A stretch of 64,000 bases of DNA from Chromobacterium rhizoryzae (lineage in GTDB: Bacteria > Pseudomonadota > Gammaproteobacteria > Burkholderiales > Chromobacteriaceae). The notes beneath the pieces were generated by a model, which had not been told where the DNA came from, did not search any database, and worked only from the letters and a program-made list of their open reading frames with translations. Below are positions 41,439 to 49,604 of the stretch, piece after piece. A program made the translations under genes and the position numbers. Each line of letters begins with the position of its first letter. Position 1 is the first letter of the stretch. The DNA lies in the NCBI RefSeq assembly GCF_020544465.1, contig NZ_CP066126.1, forward strand, positions 3,472,001 to 3,536,000, written 5' to 3'.

Positions 41439-42029
41439 ATGAGCACCCCGATTCATCATTCCGCGCTGGAACAGCTGTTCCTCAACGCCCGCACCCACAG
41501 CCACTGGCAGGACCGCCCGGTCACCGCCGAAACGCTGCACCAGCTGTTCGACCTGCTGAAAATGGCGCCCACCAGCGCCAACTGCTCGCCGGCGCGCTTC
41601 ATCTTCGTGCAAAGCGACGCCGCCAAGGCCAAGCTCAAGCCCTGCCTGGCCGAAGGCAACGTCGAAAAAACCATGGCCGCGCCGGTCTGCGTGATCGTGG
41701 CTCAGGACATGCGCTTCTACGAGCACCTGCCCAAGCTCTACCCGCACGCCGACGCCAGAAGCTGGTTCGAAGGCAACGACGCGGCGATCCAGGCCACCGC
41801 CTCGCGCAACAGCAGCCTGCAAGGCGGCTACCTGTTGCTGGCCGCGCGCTCGCTGGGGCTGGACTGCGGTCCGATGTCCGGCTTCGACAACGCCGCGGTG
41901 GACCAGGCCTTCTTCCCGGACGGCCGCTTCAAATCCAACTTCCTGGTCAACCTGGGCTACGGCGCCGCGGACAAGCTCTACCCGCGCTCGCCGCGCTTCG
42001 AGTTTGACGACGCCTGCCAGATTCTTTAA
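41439..42029 (+). CDS. Nitroreductase family protein, malonic semialdehyde reductase (RutE/HadB) type
   Basis: A 196-residue FMN-dependent reductase. R-T-H-S-H-W near residue 16 and MAPTSANCSPARFIFV near 45-60 form the FMN/substrate pocket, and GLDCGPMSGF near 145 is typical of the RutE/HadB branch. These enzymes reduce malonic semialdehyde to 3-hydroxypropionate in pyrimidine breakdown. No rut genes are nearby, so the physiological substrate is uncertain. AAGAGG lies before ATG 41439. The frame to 41400 would start in the motD stop region. Confidence 0.85.
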   Translation: MSTPIHHSALEQLFLNARTHSHWQDRPVTAETLHQLFDLLKMAPTSANCSPARFIFVQSDAAKAKLKPCLAEGNVEKTMAAPVCVIVAQDMRFYEHLPKLYPHADARSWFEGNDAAIQATASRNSSLQGGYLLLAARSLGLDCGPMSGFDNAAVDQAFFPDGRFKSNFLVNLGYGAADKLYPRSPRFEFDDACQIL

Positions 42030-42087
42030 TCCCCCCCGCCCCATGCCCGGTTATAATGCCGGGCATTTTGCTGCCTGGAGAAACAAG

Positions 42088-43116
42088 ATGCTCTATTCGC
42101 TTCTGCGCCCGCTGCTGTTCCGCTTTGACGCAGAGACCGCCCACGAACAGACGCTGGCCATGCTGGACCAGGCGCACAAGCTGCGCCTGAGCACGCTGAC
42201 CTGCCACAGCGCCGCGCGCAAGCCGGTGCAAGCCATGGGCCTGACCTTCCCCAACGCGGTGGGACTCGCCGCCGGGCTGGACAAGAATGGAGCGCATATC
42301 GACGCCTTGGCCGCGCTGGGTTTCGGCTTCATCGAAATCGGCACCGTCACCCCGCGGCCCCAGCCGGGCAATCCCAAGCCGCGGCTGTTCCGCCTGCCGG
42401 AGCACCAGGCCATCATCAACCGCATGGGCTTCAACAATCTGGGCGTGGACACCCTGCTGGACAATGTCCGCCGCTGCAAATTCCAGGGCGTGCTCGGCAT
42501 CAATATCGGCAAGAACGCCGCCACCCCGATAGAAAACGCCGCCGACGACTACCTGGCCTGCCTGGACAAGGTCTACGCCTACGCCAGCTATGTCGCCGTC
42601 AACATTTCCTCGCCCAACACCAAGAACCTGCGCCAGTTGCAGGAGGGCGACGAACTGGGCCGCCTGTTGGCGCAATTGAAGCAGCGCCAGCAGGCGCTGG
42701 CCGACAAGCACGGCCGCCACGTGCCGCTGGCGCTGAAGATCGCGCCGGATCTGGACGACGATCAGATCGTCGCCATCGCCCGCCTGCTGACCGAACACCG
42801 CATCGACGGCGTCATCGCCACCAACACCACGCTCTCACGCGAGGCGGTGGCCGGCCACCCGTTGGCGGAGCAGGCCGGCGGCCTGTCCGGCGCGCCGGTC
42901 AAAGACCGTTCCACAACAGTTATTCGCAAATTAGCCAAGGAACTTGACGGCGCTCTGCCTATCATAGGAGTTGGCGGCATCCTGTCCGGGCGGGACGCCG
43001 TGGAAAAACTGGACGCCGGCGCCAGCCTGGTGCAAGTCTACAGCGGCCTGATCTACCGAGGCCCGGCGCTGGTGGCCGAATGCGCGAATGCGATCGCAGC
43101 GCGCGCCAAACCCTGA
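42088..43116 (+). CDS. pyrD: Dihydroorotate dehydrogenase (quinone), class 2
   Basis: A 342-residue membrane-associated FMN enzyme that oxidises dihydroorotate to orotate with ubiquinone in pyrimidine synthesis. The N-terminal amphipathic helix (MLYSLLRPLLFRFDAE-x-AHE) is the class 2 quinone-binding extension. GLAAGLDKNG near 60, IEIGTVTPRPQPGNPKPR near 82 and NISSPNTKNLR near 172, with the catalytic Ser, follow, and later IGVGGI. CTGGAG precedes ATG 42088. Confidence 0.95.
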   Translation: MLYSLLRPLLFRFDAETAHEQTLAMLDQAHKLRLSTLTCHSAARKPVQAMGLTFPNAVGLAAGLDKNGAHIDALAALGFGFIEIGTVTPRPQPGNPKPRLFRLPEHQAIINRMGFNNLGVDTLLDNVRRCKFQGVLGINIGKNAATPIENAADDYLACLDKVYAYASYVAVNISSPNTKNLRQLQEGDELGRLLAQLKQRQQALADKHGRHVPLALKIAPDLDDDQIVAIARLLTEHRIDGVIATNTTLSREAVAGHPLAEQAGGLSGAPVKDRSTTVIRKLAKELDGALPIIGVGGILSGRDAVEKLDAGASLVQVYSGLIYRGPALVAECANAIAARAKP

Positions 43117-43228
43117 ACAACAGCACGCGCGGCCGCGCACGGGCCCTCCCTCAGGAAGCCCGGCGACAGGCCCGCGGCGACCATCCCGGGGCAAACCGGC
43201 TCGCTTATATAACATGGGACTCACTCAT

Positions 43229-43696
43229 ATGAACGCAAAACAACTGATTCGTCTTTCCGCCGTCGCGCTGCTGAGCGCCGGCGTGCTCACCGGCTGCGCC
43301 ACCTCCGACTCCGCCGCCGTCTACTCCAAAGGCCAGATGCGCCAGGCGCAGACCGTGCAGCTGGGCACCGTGGTGTCGGTGCAAAACGTGAAAATGGAAG
43401 GCAGCAACAATGAGCTGCTGACCCTGGGCGGCGCCGCACTGGGCGGCCTGGCCGGCAGCAATATCGGCGGCGGCAAGGGCCAGATCGCCGGCGGCATCGT
43501 AGGCGCGCTGGCCGGCGGCTTCGGCGCCCAGGCCGCTCAACGCGGCCTGAGCAAGAACGCGCTGGAAATCACCGTCAAGCTGGACGGTTCCGGCCGCATG
43601 ATCTCCATCGTGCAGGAAGCCGACATTCCGTTCTCCGCCAACCAGCGCGTGCGCGTGCTGACCGGCGGCGGCAACGACCGCGTGGTGCCGTTCTAA
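43229..43696 (+). CDS. Glycine-zipper outer-membrane lipoprotein (SlyB/17-kDa antigen type)
   Basis: A 155-residue lipoprotein. The signal peptide ends in the lipobox L-T-G-C at about residues 20-23. A Gly-rich double-helix zipper (GGAALGGLAGSNIGGGKGQIAGGIVGALAGG) lies near 70-105, and a C-terminal beta domain ends RVRVLTGGGNDRVVPF. It is related to SlyB/PcP envelope-stress lipoproteins. ATG 43229 puts the positive signal-peptide start at the N-terminus. ATG 43214 is an alternative. A terminator shared with bpt follows. Confidence 0.88.
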   Translation: MNAKQLIRLSAVALLSAGVLTGCATSDSAAVYSKGQMRQAQTVQLGTVVSVQNVKMEGSNNELLTLGGAALGGLAGSNIGGGKGQIAGGIVGALAGGFGAQAAQRGLSKNALEITVKLDGSGRMISIVQEADIPFSANQRVRVLTGGGNDRVVPF

Positions 43697-43741
43697 GCAT
43701 CCGCTCAAGGCCCGCCGTCGCACGTCTTCGACTCGCAGGCC

Positions 43742-43756
43742 TTGAACAGGCTCTGA
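43742..43756 (+). repeat. Possible relic of a 140-bp element end
   Basis: TTGAACAGGCTCTGA matches the right end of copy 7 over 13 bases (TTGAACAGGCTCT). It lies between the lipoprotein stop codon and the terminator, the usual site for this family. The rest of the element is not recognisable. Confidence 0.35.
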
Positions 43757-43776
43757 CGCGGACCGCGTCAGCAATG

Positions 43777-43805
43777 AAAAAGCCGGCGCTCGCGCCGGCT
43801 TTTTC
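43777..43805. terminator. Bidirectional terminator
   Basis: AAAAAGCCGGCGC / GCGCCGGCTTTTT forms a strong stem with T tracts on both strands, between the convergent lipoprotein gene and bpt. Confidence 0.92.
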
Positions 43806-43816
43806 ATTGGGTCCGC

Positions 43817-44554
43817 TCACTCGTCCCGCGGCCTGGACAACTCCACCCAACGCCCGTCCATCAAGGCCTGCAGGGGCTGATACATCGCCTTGTAGGACAT
43901 CTTCTGGCATTCGCGTATCCAATAGCCCAGATACAGGTGCGGCAGCCCCAGCCGCCGCGTCAGCTCCGCCTGCCACAACACATTGAACACGCCCAGGCTG
44001 GATTTGGCGTCTTCCGGATCGTAAAAGGTGTACACCGCGGACAGGCCGTCGGCCAGGCGGTCGATCAGGCTCACCATCTTCAATTCGCCGTCCAGGCGGA
44101 ACTCCGCCAGCATGCTGTCCACCCCGCTTTTCAGGATGAACTCCGAATACTGCTGCGGATCGTCGTCCGACATGCCGCCGCCGGCGTGCCGCGACTGCTG
44201 ATACCAGCGATACAGCGCATAGTGTTCGGCGTCGAACTCCAGCGGCAGCAGGCGCACCTGCATCGCCTCCAGCCGGCGCGCCACCTTGCGCTGAGTGCGG
44301 CTGGGCGCGAAGCGCTCCACCGGAATCCGCACCGGCACGCAAGCCTGGCAACTGTCGCAATACGGCCGATAGGTATACAGGCCGCTGCGGCGGAAGCCCA
44401 GCTTCACCAACTGGCTGTAAACCTCGCCATCGATCGCCTCCGCCGGGATCGCCACCTGCGAACGCGCCTGACGCCCGGCCAGATAACTACAGGGATAGGG
44501 CGCGGTGGCGTAGAAATGGATGGCCACTGTCGGGCCGGGATCACGATGGCTCAT
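43817..44554 (-). CDS. bpt: Aspartate/glutamate leucyltransferase (Bpt)
   Basis: A 245-residue aminoacyl-tRNA-protein transferase of the Ate1-like Bpt type. It adds Leu to N-terminal Asp/Glu and so marks proteins for ClpAP degradation. It has CSYLAGRQARSQV near 20, the Cys pair YRPYCDSCQACVPVRIP near 60, and Y-Y-L-G-Y-W-I-like LYLGYWIRECQKMSYK near 205. ATG 44554 overlaps the aat gene end by 14 bp. The extra N-terminal residues of the longer frame are not conserved. It is third in the fur-aat-bpt operon. Confidence 0.92.
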   Translation of the reverse strand: MSHRDPGPTVAIHFYATAPYPCSYLAGRQARSQVAIPAEAIDGEVYSQLVKLGFRRSGLYTYRPYCDSCQACVPVRIPVERFAPSRTQRKVARRLEAMQVRLLPLEFDAEHYALYRWYQQSRHAGGGMSDDDPQQYSEFILKSGVDSMLAEFRLDGELKMVSLIDRLADGLSAVYTFYDPEDAKSSLGVFNVLWQAELTRRLGLPHLYLGYWIRECQKMSYKAMYQPLQALMDGRWVELSRPRDE

Positions 44555-45242
44555 TGGTATACCGGTAGTTCCACATCGCGGCGGGCTGCGCCCGTCGGGC
44601 ATTCTCTTTCAGAGTAGCAAGAAATGTCTGACGCGAAACCAACTTGGCGCCCAAGCTCTGCAAATGGCGGGTGTGCATCTGACAATCTATCATCGTCACC
44701 CCCTGCGTCCGCAAATGGCGCACCATGTGGATGAAGGCCAGCTTGGACGCGTTGCTGCGCCGGGAAAACATGGATTCGCCGTAGAACATCAAGCCCAGGC
44801 CGATGCCGTACAGACCGCCGACCAGCTCGCCGTCCATCCAGGTCTCGAAAGAATGCGCGTAGCCCAGCCGGTGCAGACGGCAATAGGCGTCCACCATCTC
44901 CGGCACGATCCAGGTGCCCTGCTGCTGGGTTCTGGGTTCGGCGCAGGCCGATATCACCTCGCGAAACGCAGTGTCCACGCGGATTTCATAAGGTTGGTTG
45001 CGCAGCACTTTGTCCATGGAACGGCTGACTTTGAGCTCGTCCGGACTCAGCACCATGCGCGGCGCCGGCGACCACCACAGAATGGGCTCGCCTTCGGAAA
45101 ACCAGGGGAAAATGCCTTGGGAGTAAGCAGCCAGGATGCGCTGCGGGGACAAATCGCCTCCGGCGGCCAGCAAACCATTGGGTTCGCGCAGAGCCAGCCG
45201 CACCGGAGGGAAGACCGGCTCAGGACCGAGCCAGGGAATCAT
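44541..45242 (-). CDS. aat: Leucyl/phenylalanyl-tRNA-protein transferase
   Basis: A 233-residue N-end rule enzyme that adds Leu or Phe to N-terminal Lys/Arg. It has the typical start F-P-P-x-x-x-A-L-x-E-P-x-G-L-L-A-x-G-G-D-L and YSQGIFPWFSEGEPILWWSP near residues 40-60. THSFETW-type YAHSFETWMDGELVGGLYGI lies near 130-150, and QMHTRHLQSLGA near 200. It pairs functionally with the next gene bpt, so the operon encodes both halves of the bacterial N-degron pathway. It overlaps fur (ATGA). Confidence 0.95.
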   Translation of the reverse strand: MIPWLGPEPVFPPVRLALREPNGLLAAGGDLSPQRILAAYSQGIFPWFSEGEPILWWSPAPRMVLSPDELKVSRSMDKVLRNQPYEIRVDTAFREVISACAEPRTQQQGTWIVPEMVDAYCRLHRLGYAHSFETWMDGELVGGLYGIGLGLMFYGESMFSRRSNASKLAFIHMVRHLRTQGVTMIDCQMHTRHLQSLGAKLVSRQTFLATLKENARRAQPAAMWNYRYTNEPS

Positions 45243-45664
45243 GCCTTCTTGGCGTTAAGGCAGTCCGGGCACTCGCCGTACATGTACAGCGCGTGATCGA
45301 CGATGCGGAAACCATGCTGCTCGGCGATGCGGTCTTGCAAAGCCTCGATCTCCGGATCGAAGAACTCGACCACCTTGCCGCAGCTGACGCACACCATGTG
45401 ATCGTGATGACCGCCCTGGTTCAGCTCGTACACCGCTTTGCCGGTTTCGAAATGGTGGCGCACCAGAATGCCCGCCTGCTCGAACTGCGTCAGCACGCGG
45501 TAAATGGTGGCAAGGCCGATGTCGATATTTTCCGCGAGCAGCTTGCGGTAGACATCTTCCGCCGACATGTGGCCGGCGTGCTCCTCCTCGAACAGATCGA
45601 GGATTTTCAAACGCGGGCCGGTGGCCTTGAGGCCGATATCTTTAAGGTGACTGGCTTTGCTCAT
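45239..45664 (-). CDS. fur: Ferric uptake regulator Fur
   Basis: A 141-residue iron-responsive repressor. The N-terminal winged helix has GLKATGPRLKILDLFEEE and ATIYRVLTQFEQAGIL. The C-terminal dimerisation domain carries the metal ligands GGHHDHMVCVSCGKVVEF and the closing CPDC. It is divergent from bamE, a widely conserved order. It would act on Fur boxes such as those proposed at 18402 and 18470. It is the first gene of fur-aat-bpt. Confidence 0.96.
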   Translation of the reverse strand: MSKASHLKDIGLKATGPRLKILDLFEEEHAGHMSAEDVYRKLLAENIDIGLATIYRVLTQFEQAGILVRHHFETGKAVYELNQGGHHDHMVCVSCGKVVEFFDPEIEALQDRIAEQHGFRIVDHALYMYGECPDCLNAKKA

Positions 45665-45757
45665 CGTGATATAAAGTGGGTCGATTTCAGATCATGATAA
45701 AGCCTTTTCACGGCTTTGCCTAATTACCGCCTCATAACTTTTAGGTCACGGAGTATC

Positions 45758-46141
45758 ATGCGCGCCCTGATTTTTGTCGCCGTCCTTGCCCTCTCCGGCT
45801 GCAGCTCAATGAACCCTCTGAACTGGCTCAGCCCGCACAAGATGGAAATCCAGCAGGGCAATTATGTCACAGAGGATGCCGTCGCCAAACTTAAACCGGG
45901 CATGACACGCTCGCAAGTGCGTTTCCTGTTGGGTTCTCCGCTACTGGCCGACGCGTTTCACGCCAATCGCTGGGATTACACCTATAGCGACATCAAGCAG
46001 GGCAAGCTGGATAAAAACAGCAACCGCCTGTTGACCATCCACTTCAACGGCGACGTGCTGGAGCGCGTGGAAGGCCAGGCGCAGCCGGCCGAACGCCCGC
46101 CGCTGACCGCCTCCGCGCCGGCCCAGGAAGCCAAGCCATGA
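45758..46141 (+). CDS. bamE: Outer membrane assembly lipoprotein BamE
   Basis: A 127-residue lipoprotein of the beta-barrel assembly machine. The signal peptide ends in L-S-G-C (residues 12-15). The SmpA/OmlA domain has L-K-P-G-M-T-R-S-Q-V-R-F-L-L-G-S-P, then F-H-A-N-R-W-D-Y-T-Y, the family hallmark. GGAG stands five bases before ATG 45758. It is divergent from fur and overlaps dapB (ATGA). Confidence 0.95.
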   Translation: MRALIFVAVLALSGCSSMNPLNWLSPHKMEIQQGNYVTEDAVAKLKPGMTRSQVRFLLGSPLLADAFHANRWDYTYSDIKQGKLDKNSNRLLTIHFNGDVLERVEGQAQPAERPPLTASAPAQEAKP

Positions 46142-46950
46142 GCGCCTCCCCGCTGAAACTGGTGGTGGTCGGCGCCGGCGGCCGCATGGGCAAGGCCCTG
46201 ATTGAAGCGGCGCTGGCCGCGCCCGGCGTGGCTCTGCACGCCGCGGTGGACCGCCCCGGCTCGGAATTCATCGGCCAGGACGCCGGCCTGTTCATCGGCA
46301 AGCACACCGGCGTCAAGATAGGCGGCGACTTCCTCCAGGCGCTGGAAGGCGCCGACGCCGTCATCGACTTCACCCGCCCGGAAGGCACGCTGGAACACCT
46401 GGCCGCCTGCGCCGAGCGCGGCGTGCAGATGATCATCGGCACCACCGGCTTCGACGAGTCCGGCAAGGCGGCGATCCGCGCCGCCGGCGACCGGATCGGC
46501 ATCGTGTTCGCCTCCAATTTCAGCGTTGGCGTCAACCTCACCTTCAAGCTGCTGGACATGGCGGCGCGAGTGCTGGACGACGGCTACGACATCGAAATCA
46601 TCGAAGCCCACCACCGTCATAAAGTGGACGCGCCGTCCGGCACCGCGCTGCGCATGGGCGAAGTCATCGCCGACGCGCTGGGCCGCGACTTGAAAGAATG
46701 CGCGGTTTACGGCCGCGAAGGCGTGACCGGCGAGCGCGATCCGCACACCATAGGCTTCGCCACCGTGCGCGGCGGCGACGTGGTCGGCGACCACACCGCC
46801 TTGTTCGCCGCCATCGGCGAACGCGTGGAAATCAGCCACAAGGCCTCCAGCCGCGCCACCTTCGCCAACGGCGCGGTGCGCGCCGCGCGCTGGCTGGCCG
46901 GCAAACCGCGCGGCCTGTTCGATATGCAGGACGTGCTGGGCCTGCGCTAA
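46138..46950 (+). CDS. dapB: 4-hydroxy-tetrahydrodipicolinate reductase
   Basis: A 270-residue enzyme of the lysine/diaminopimelate pathway. The N-terminal NAD(P)H-binding GAGGRMGKALI lies near residues 12-22. The active-site block EIIEAHHRHKVDAPSGTAL near 155-172 has the catalytic His and Lys, and ends in DMQDVLGL. It is translated with bamE through an ATGA overlap. Confidence 0.96.
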   Translation: MSASPLKLVVVGAGGRMGKALIEAALAAPGVALHAAVDRPGSEFIGQDAGLFIGKHTGVKIGGDFLQALEGADAVIDFTRPEGTLEHLAACAERGVQMIIGTTGFDESGKAAIRAAGDRIGIVFASNFSVGVNLTFKLLDMAARVLDDGYDIEIIEAHHRHKVDAPSGTALRMGEVIADALGRDLKECAVYGREGVTGERDPHTIGFATVRGGDVVGDHTALFAAIGERVEISHKASSRATFANGAVRAARWLAGKPRGLFDMQDVLGLR

Positions 46951-46955
46951 GCGCC

Positions 46956-46977
46956 GGCGGGGAGCCTCCTCCCCGCC
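46956..46977 (+). terminator. Stem-loop after dapB
   Basis: GGCGGGGAG / CTCCCCGCC with a four-base loop, followed by C-rich sequence with no T tract. It could be a weak terminator. Confidence 0.4.
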
Positions 46978-46986
46978 CCCCTTTCC

Positions 46987-47961
46987 ATGCGCCTCTTCCC
47001 GCTGACCCTGGCCCTCGCGGCCGGCCTGATTCTCCTCTCTCTCGCCTCGCTGCTGCACGGCAGCGGCATGGACGCGTCCCGTTTGCTGGCCGGCCAGCCC
47101 TTGCCGGAACTGGAATGGCAATTGCTGTGGCAGCTGCGGCTGCCGCGCCTGCTGGCCAGCGCCAGCGCCGGCGCCTTGTTGGCCAGCGCCGGCGCGGCGG
47201 TGCAGGCGCGTTTCCGCAACCCGCTGGCCGAACCCGGCCTGATCGGCATCAACAGCGGCGCGGCGCTGGCCGCCGCCGCCGCGCTGAGCCTGGGCGCCGG
47301 CCTCTACGCGGTGTCCGCGTCCGCCTTCGCCGGCGGCCTGTTCTCCTTATTGCTGATCCGCCTGCTGGGCCAGACCCAACAAGGCGGCAGCCGGCTGATC
47401 CTCAGCGGTCTCGCCATCAGCTCCTTGCTGGGCAGCCTGCTGACCCTGCTGATCACCACCCTGCCCGACGGCTCCTTGCGCGTGGTGATTTTCTGGCTGA
47501 TGGGCAGCTTCGCCAGCGTGGACTGGCCGCAAACCGTCTTGCTGTGCGCGGCCGCGCCGCTGGTCTGGCTGGCGCTGCACCGGCAATGGCGCTTTCTCAA
47601 CGCGCTGCAATTGGGCGAAACCGCCGCCTTTCACCTGGGCTTTGAAGTGCGTCGCCGCGAATGGCAGGTGGTGATCCTGGCGGCCCTGGCCGCCGGCCTG
47701 GTGGTGTCCGCCTGCGGCATGATCGGTTTCATCGGCCTGATGGGCCCGCACCTGGCGCGCCAACTGGTGGGCGGCAACGCGCGCCGGCTGCTGTGGATCG
47801 CGCCCATGCTGGGCGCGCTGCTGGCCATCGCCTCGGACTGGCTGGCGCGCAGCCTGCTGGCGCCCAGCGAACTGCCGGTGGGCGTGATCACCAGCCTGAT
47901 AGGCGCGCCCTTCTTCCTGTGGCTGCTGCGGCAAAGCGCGGAAAAGGACGCCCATGCTTGA
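46987..47961 (+). CDS. FecCD/BtuC-type ABC transporter permease (heme or siderophore)
   Basis: A 324-residue permease with about nine to ten helices. It has the FecCD hallmarks RLPRLLASASAGALLASAGAAVQ near 55-75, RNPLAEPGLIGINSGAA near 77-95, and the cytoplasmic coupling loop GMIGFIGLMGPHLARQLVG near 240-260. It overlaps the ATPase gene by 8 bp, so they form one importer. No periplasmic binding protein, TonB receptor or heme-degrading gene is next to it. HmuV-like similarity of the ATPase favours heme, but a siderophore or cobalamin cannot be excluded. Confidence 0.87.
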   Translation: MRLFPLTLALAAGLILLSLASLLHGSGMDASRLLAGQPLPELEWQLLWQLRLPRLLASASAGALLASAGAAVQARFRNPLAEPGLIGINSGAALAAAAALSLGAGLYAVSASAFAGGLFSLLLIRLLGQTQQGGSRLILSGLAISSLLGSLLTLLITTLPDGSLRVVIFWLMGSFASVDWPQTVLLCAAAPLVWLALHRQWRFLNALQLGETAAFHLGFEVRRREWQVVILAALAAGLVVSACGMIGFIGLMGPHLARQLVGGNARRLLWIAPMLGALLAIASDWLARSLLAPSELPVGVITSLIGAPFFLWLLRQSAEKDAHA

Positions 47962-48733
47962 AGCGCGCGCCCTCAGCCTTTCCCGCCAGGGCCGCCTCTT
48001 GGTGGAGGCGGTGTCCCTGCGCGTGGTGCCGGGCGAACTCAATATCGTGCTAGGCCCCAACGGGGCCGGTAAAAGCAGCTTGCTGGGCATGCTGGCTGGT
48101 CTGCACGCGCCCAGCGCCGGCGAGGCGTGGATGGCCGGACGGCCGCTGCGCGGCCAATCCGCCGCGCAACTGGCGCGCCAGCGCGCGGTGGTGGAGCAAA
48201 ATCCGCTGACGCCGGCCGGCTGGAGCACGATGGAGCTGATCCAGTCCGGCGCTTATCTGCTGGGCGACGCCGGCGAGGCCTGCCGCCAGGCGATGGAACT
48301 CACCTGCACCGCGGAGCTGGCGCAACGCCAGGCGCGCACCCTGTCCGGCGGCGAACAGCAACGCGCCCACCTGGCGCGCGCGCTGTGCCAGTTGCTGGCC
48401 TCTGCGGACGCGGAACGCTATCTATTGCTGGACGAACCCACCGCCGCGCTGGACTTCGCCATGGCCGACGCGCTGCTGGCGCAGGTGGCCCGCATCTGCC
48501 GCGAGCTGAACATCGGCGCGCTGGCCGTGGTGCACGATCTGAACCTGGCGCTGCGCCACGCCGACAATGTGCTGCTGCTGAACGAAGGACGCGCCGCCGG
48601 CTTCGGGCCCACGCCCGAAATCATGCGGCGGGAAACGCTGGAGGCGGTTTACGGCGTGCGGCTGGCGGAGCTGAGCAGCCGGGAGCACGCCTTGCGGGCT
48701 TTCGTGCCCTTGCCCCACCCGCACCAAGAGTAA
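47954..48733 (+). CDS. HmuV/FecE-like ABC transporter ATP-binding protein
   Basis: A 259-residue ATPase. The Walker A GPNGAGKSS is near residue 34, the signature LSGGEQQRAHLARAL near 135 and Walker B YLLLDEPTAALD near 160. The D-loop and VVHDLNLALRHAD follow. Its length and G-P-N-G-A-G-K-S-S-L form suit the heme-importer HmuV group. It ends 4 bp from the convergent folE stop, with no clear terminator between them. Confidence 0.87.
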   Translation: MLEARALSLSRQGRLLVEAVSLRVVPGELNIVLGPNGAGKSSLLGMLAGLHAPSAGEAWMAGRPLRGQSAAQLARQRAVVEQNPLTPAGWSTMELIQSGAYLLGDAGEACRQAMELTCTAELAQRQARTLSGGEQQRAHLARALCQLLASADAERYLLLDEPTAALDFAMADALLAQVARICRELNIGALAVVHDLNLALRHADNVLLLNEGRAAGFGPTPEIMRRETLEAVYGVRLAELSSREHALRAFVPLPHPHQE

Positions 48734-48737
48734 ACGC

Positions 48738-49376
48738 TCAGCGGTGCGAGGCCTGCTTGCACTCGCTGAGAAAACGCGCGCGGTCGGCCTCGCCCACTTC
48801 TCCGGCGAAGCCCTGGGTGATCACCGCCTCCGCGCCGCGCCGGTTTTCCCCCAGTTGCAAACACATCTGCTTGGCCTGGATCACACAGGCCGCGCCCTTG
48901 GCCATGCCGTGCCGCACCAGCGCGTCCGCCACTTCCTGGCAAATCCATTCCTGGTAATTCAAGCGGTGCGAGATCACGTCGATCAGCCGCGCGATGCGGC
49001 CGAAGCCGTGCAGCCGTCCGCCCGGAATGTAGGCGACGTGGGCGATGCCTTCGAAGGGCACCAGATGGTGCGGACACAGGCTGTGGATGGAGATATTGCT
49101 GATGATGACCATCTCGCGGGAGTCGTCTTCAAAACCGCAGCCCAGCACCTCGCTCGGATCGGCGGCGTAGCCGTCCAGCAAGCGGTCGCGCCAAAACGCG
49201 CCGACACGTTCCGCGGTCCTGCCCAGATGTGGATCGCCTTGCGGCTGAAAGCCGCAGGCGGTCAGCAAATCGGTCACCGCGCGCTCAAACGCCTCCTTGT
49301 CGAAGGGCCGCAAGCGTTCCACGCCCACCTTGGGCGCGCGCTCCGGCGCTGGATGATCGCAATGCTGGTGGTCCAT
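48738..49376 (-). CDS. folE: GTP cyclohydrolase I
   Basis: A 212-residue enzyme that makes dihydroneopterin triphosphate for folate and pterins. The zinc/active site SLCPHHLVPFEG near residues 95-106, HGFGRIARLID and HRLNYQEW near 125-140, and CVIQAKQMC near 165-175 are all present. Two His/Cys sites are intact, so it is a type I zinc enzyme. GGGAGACGAT precedes ATG 49376. An N-terminal HCDHP stretch is slightly longer than usual. Confidence 0.93.
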   Translation of the reverse strand: MDHQHCDHPAPERAPKVGVERLRPFDKEAFERAVTDLLTACGFQPQGDPHLGRTAERVGAFWRDRLLDGYAADPSEVLGCGFEDDSREMVIISNISIHSLCPHHLVPFEGIAHVAYIPGGRLHGFGRIARLIDVISHRLNYQEWICQEVADALVRHGMAKGAACVIQAKQMCLQLGENRRGAEAVITQGFAGEVGEADRARFLSECKQASHR

Positions 49377-49543
49377 ATCGTCTCCCTTGTGAGCGCTGGT
49401 TCAAAGTCCGCCGCGCGCCGGCGAGTCAGAGCGCGGCCGGGGCCACCTCGCGTGAAGCGAAACAGGCTTTGCGGCGGCGACGCGCAATCGAAATAGGAAT
49501 TCGAGAGCGGCCCGGAGGGAAAGTTGCATCCGCCGGCGGCATG

Positions 49544-49580
49544 AAAAACCCGGGGGCGACGACCGCCGGCCCCGGGTTTT
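49544..49580 (-). terminator. Terminator of the prkA-yeaH-spoVR operon
   Basis: AAAACCCGGGG / CCCCGGGTTTT, a strong stem with a 12-14-base loop and a T tract on the minus strand, 25 bp after the spoVR stop. Confidence 0.85.
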
Positions 49581-49604
49581 CGACTATATCACAGGCCGCC
49601 GCGG

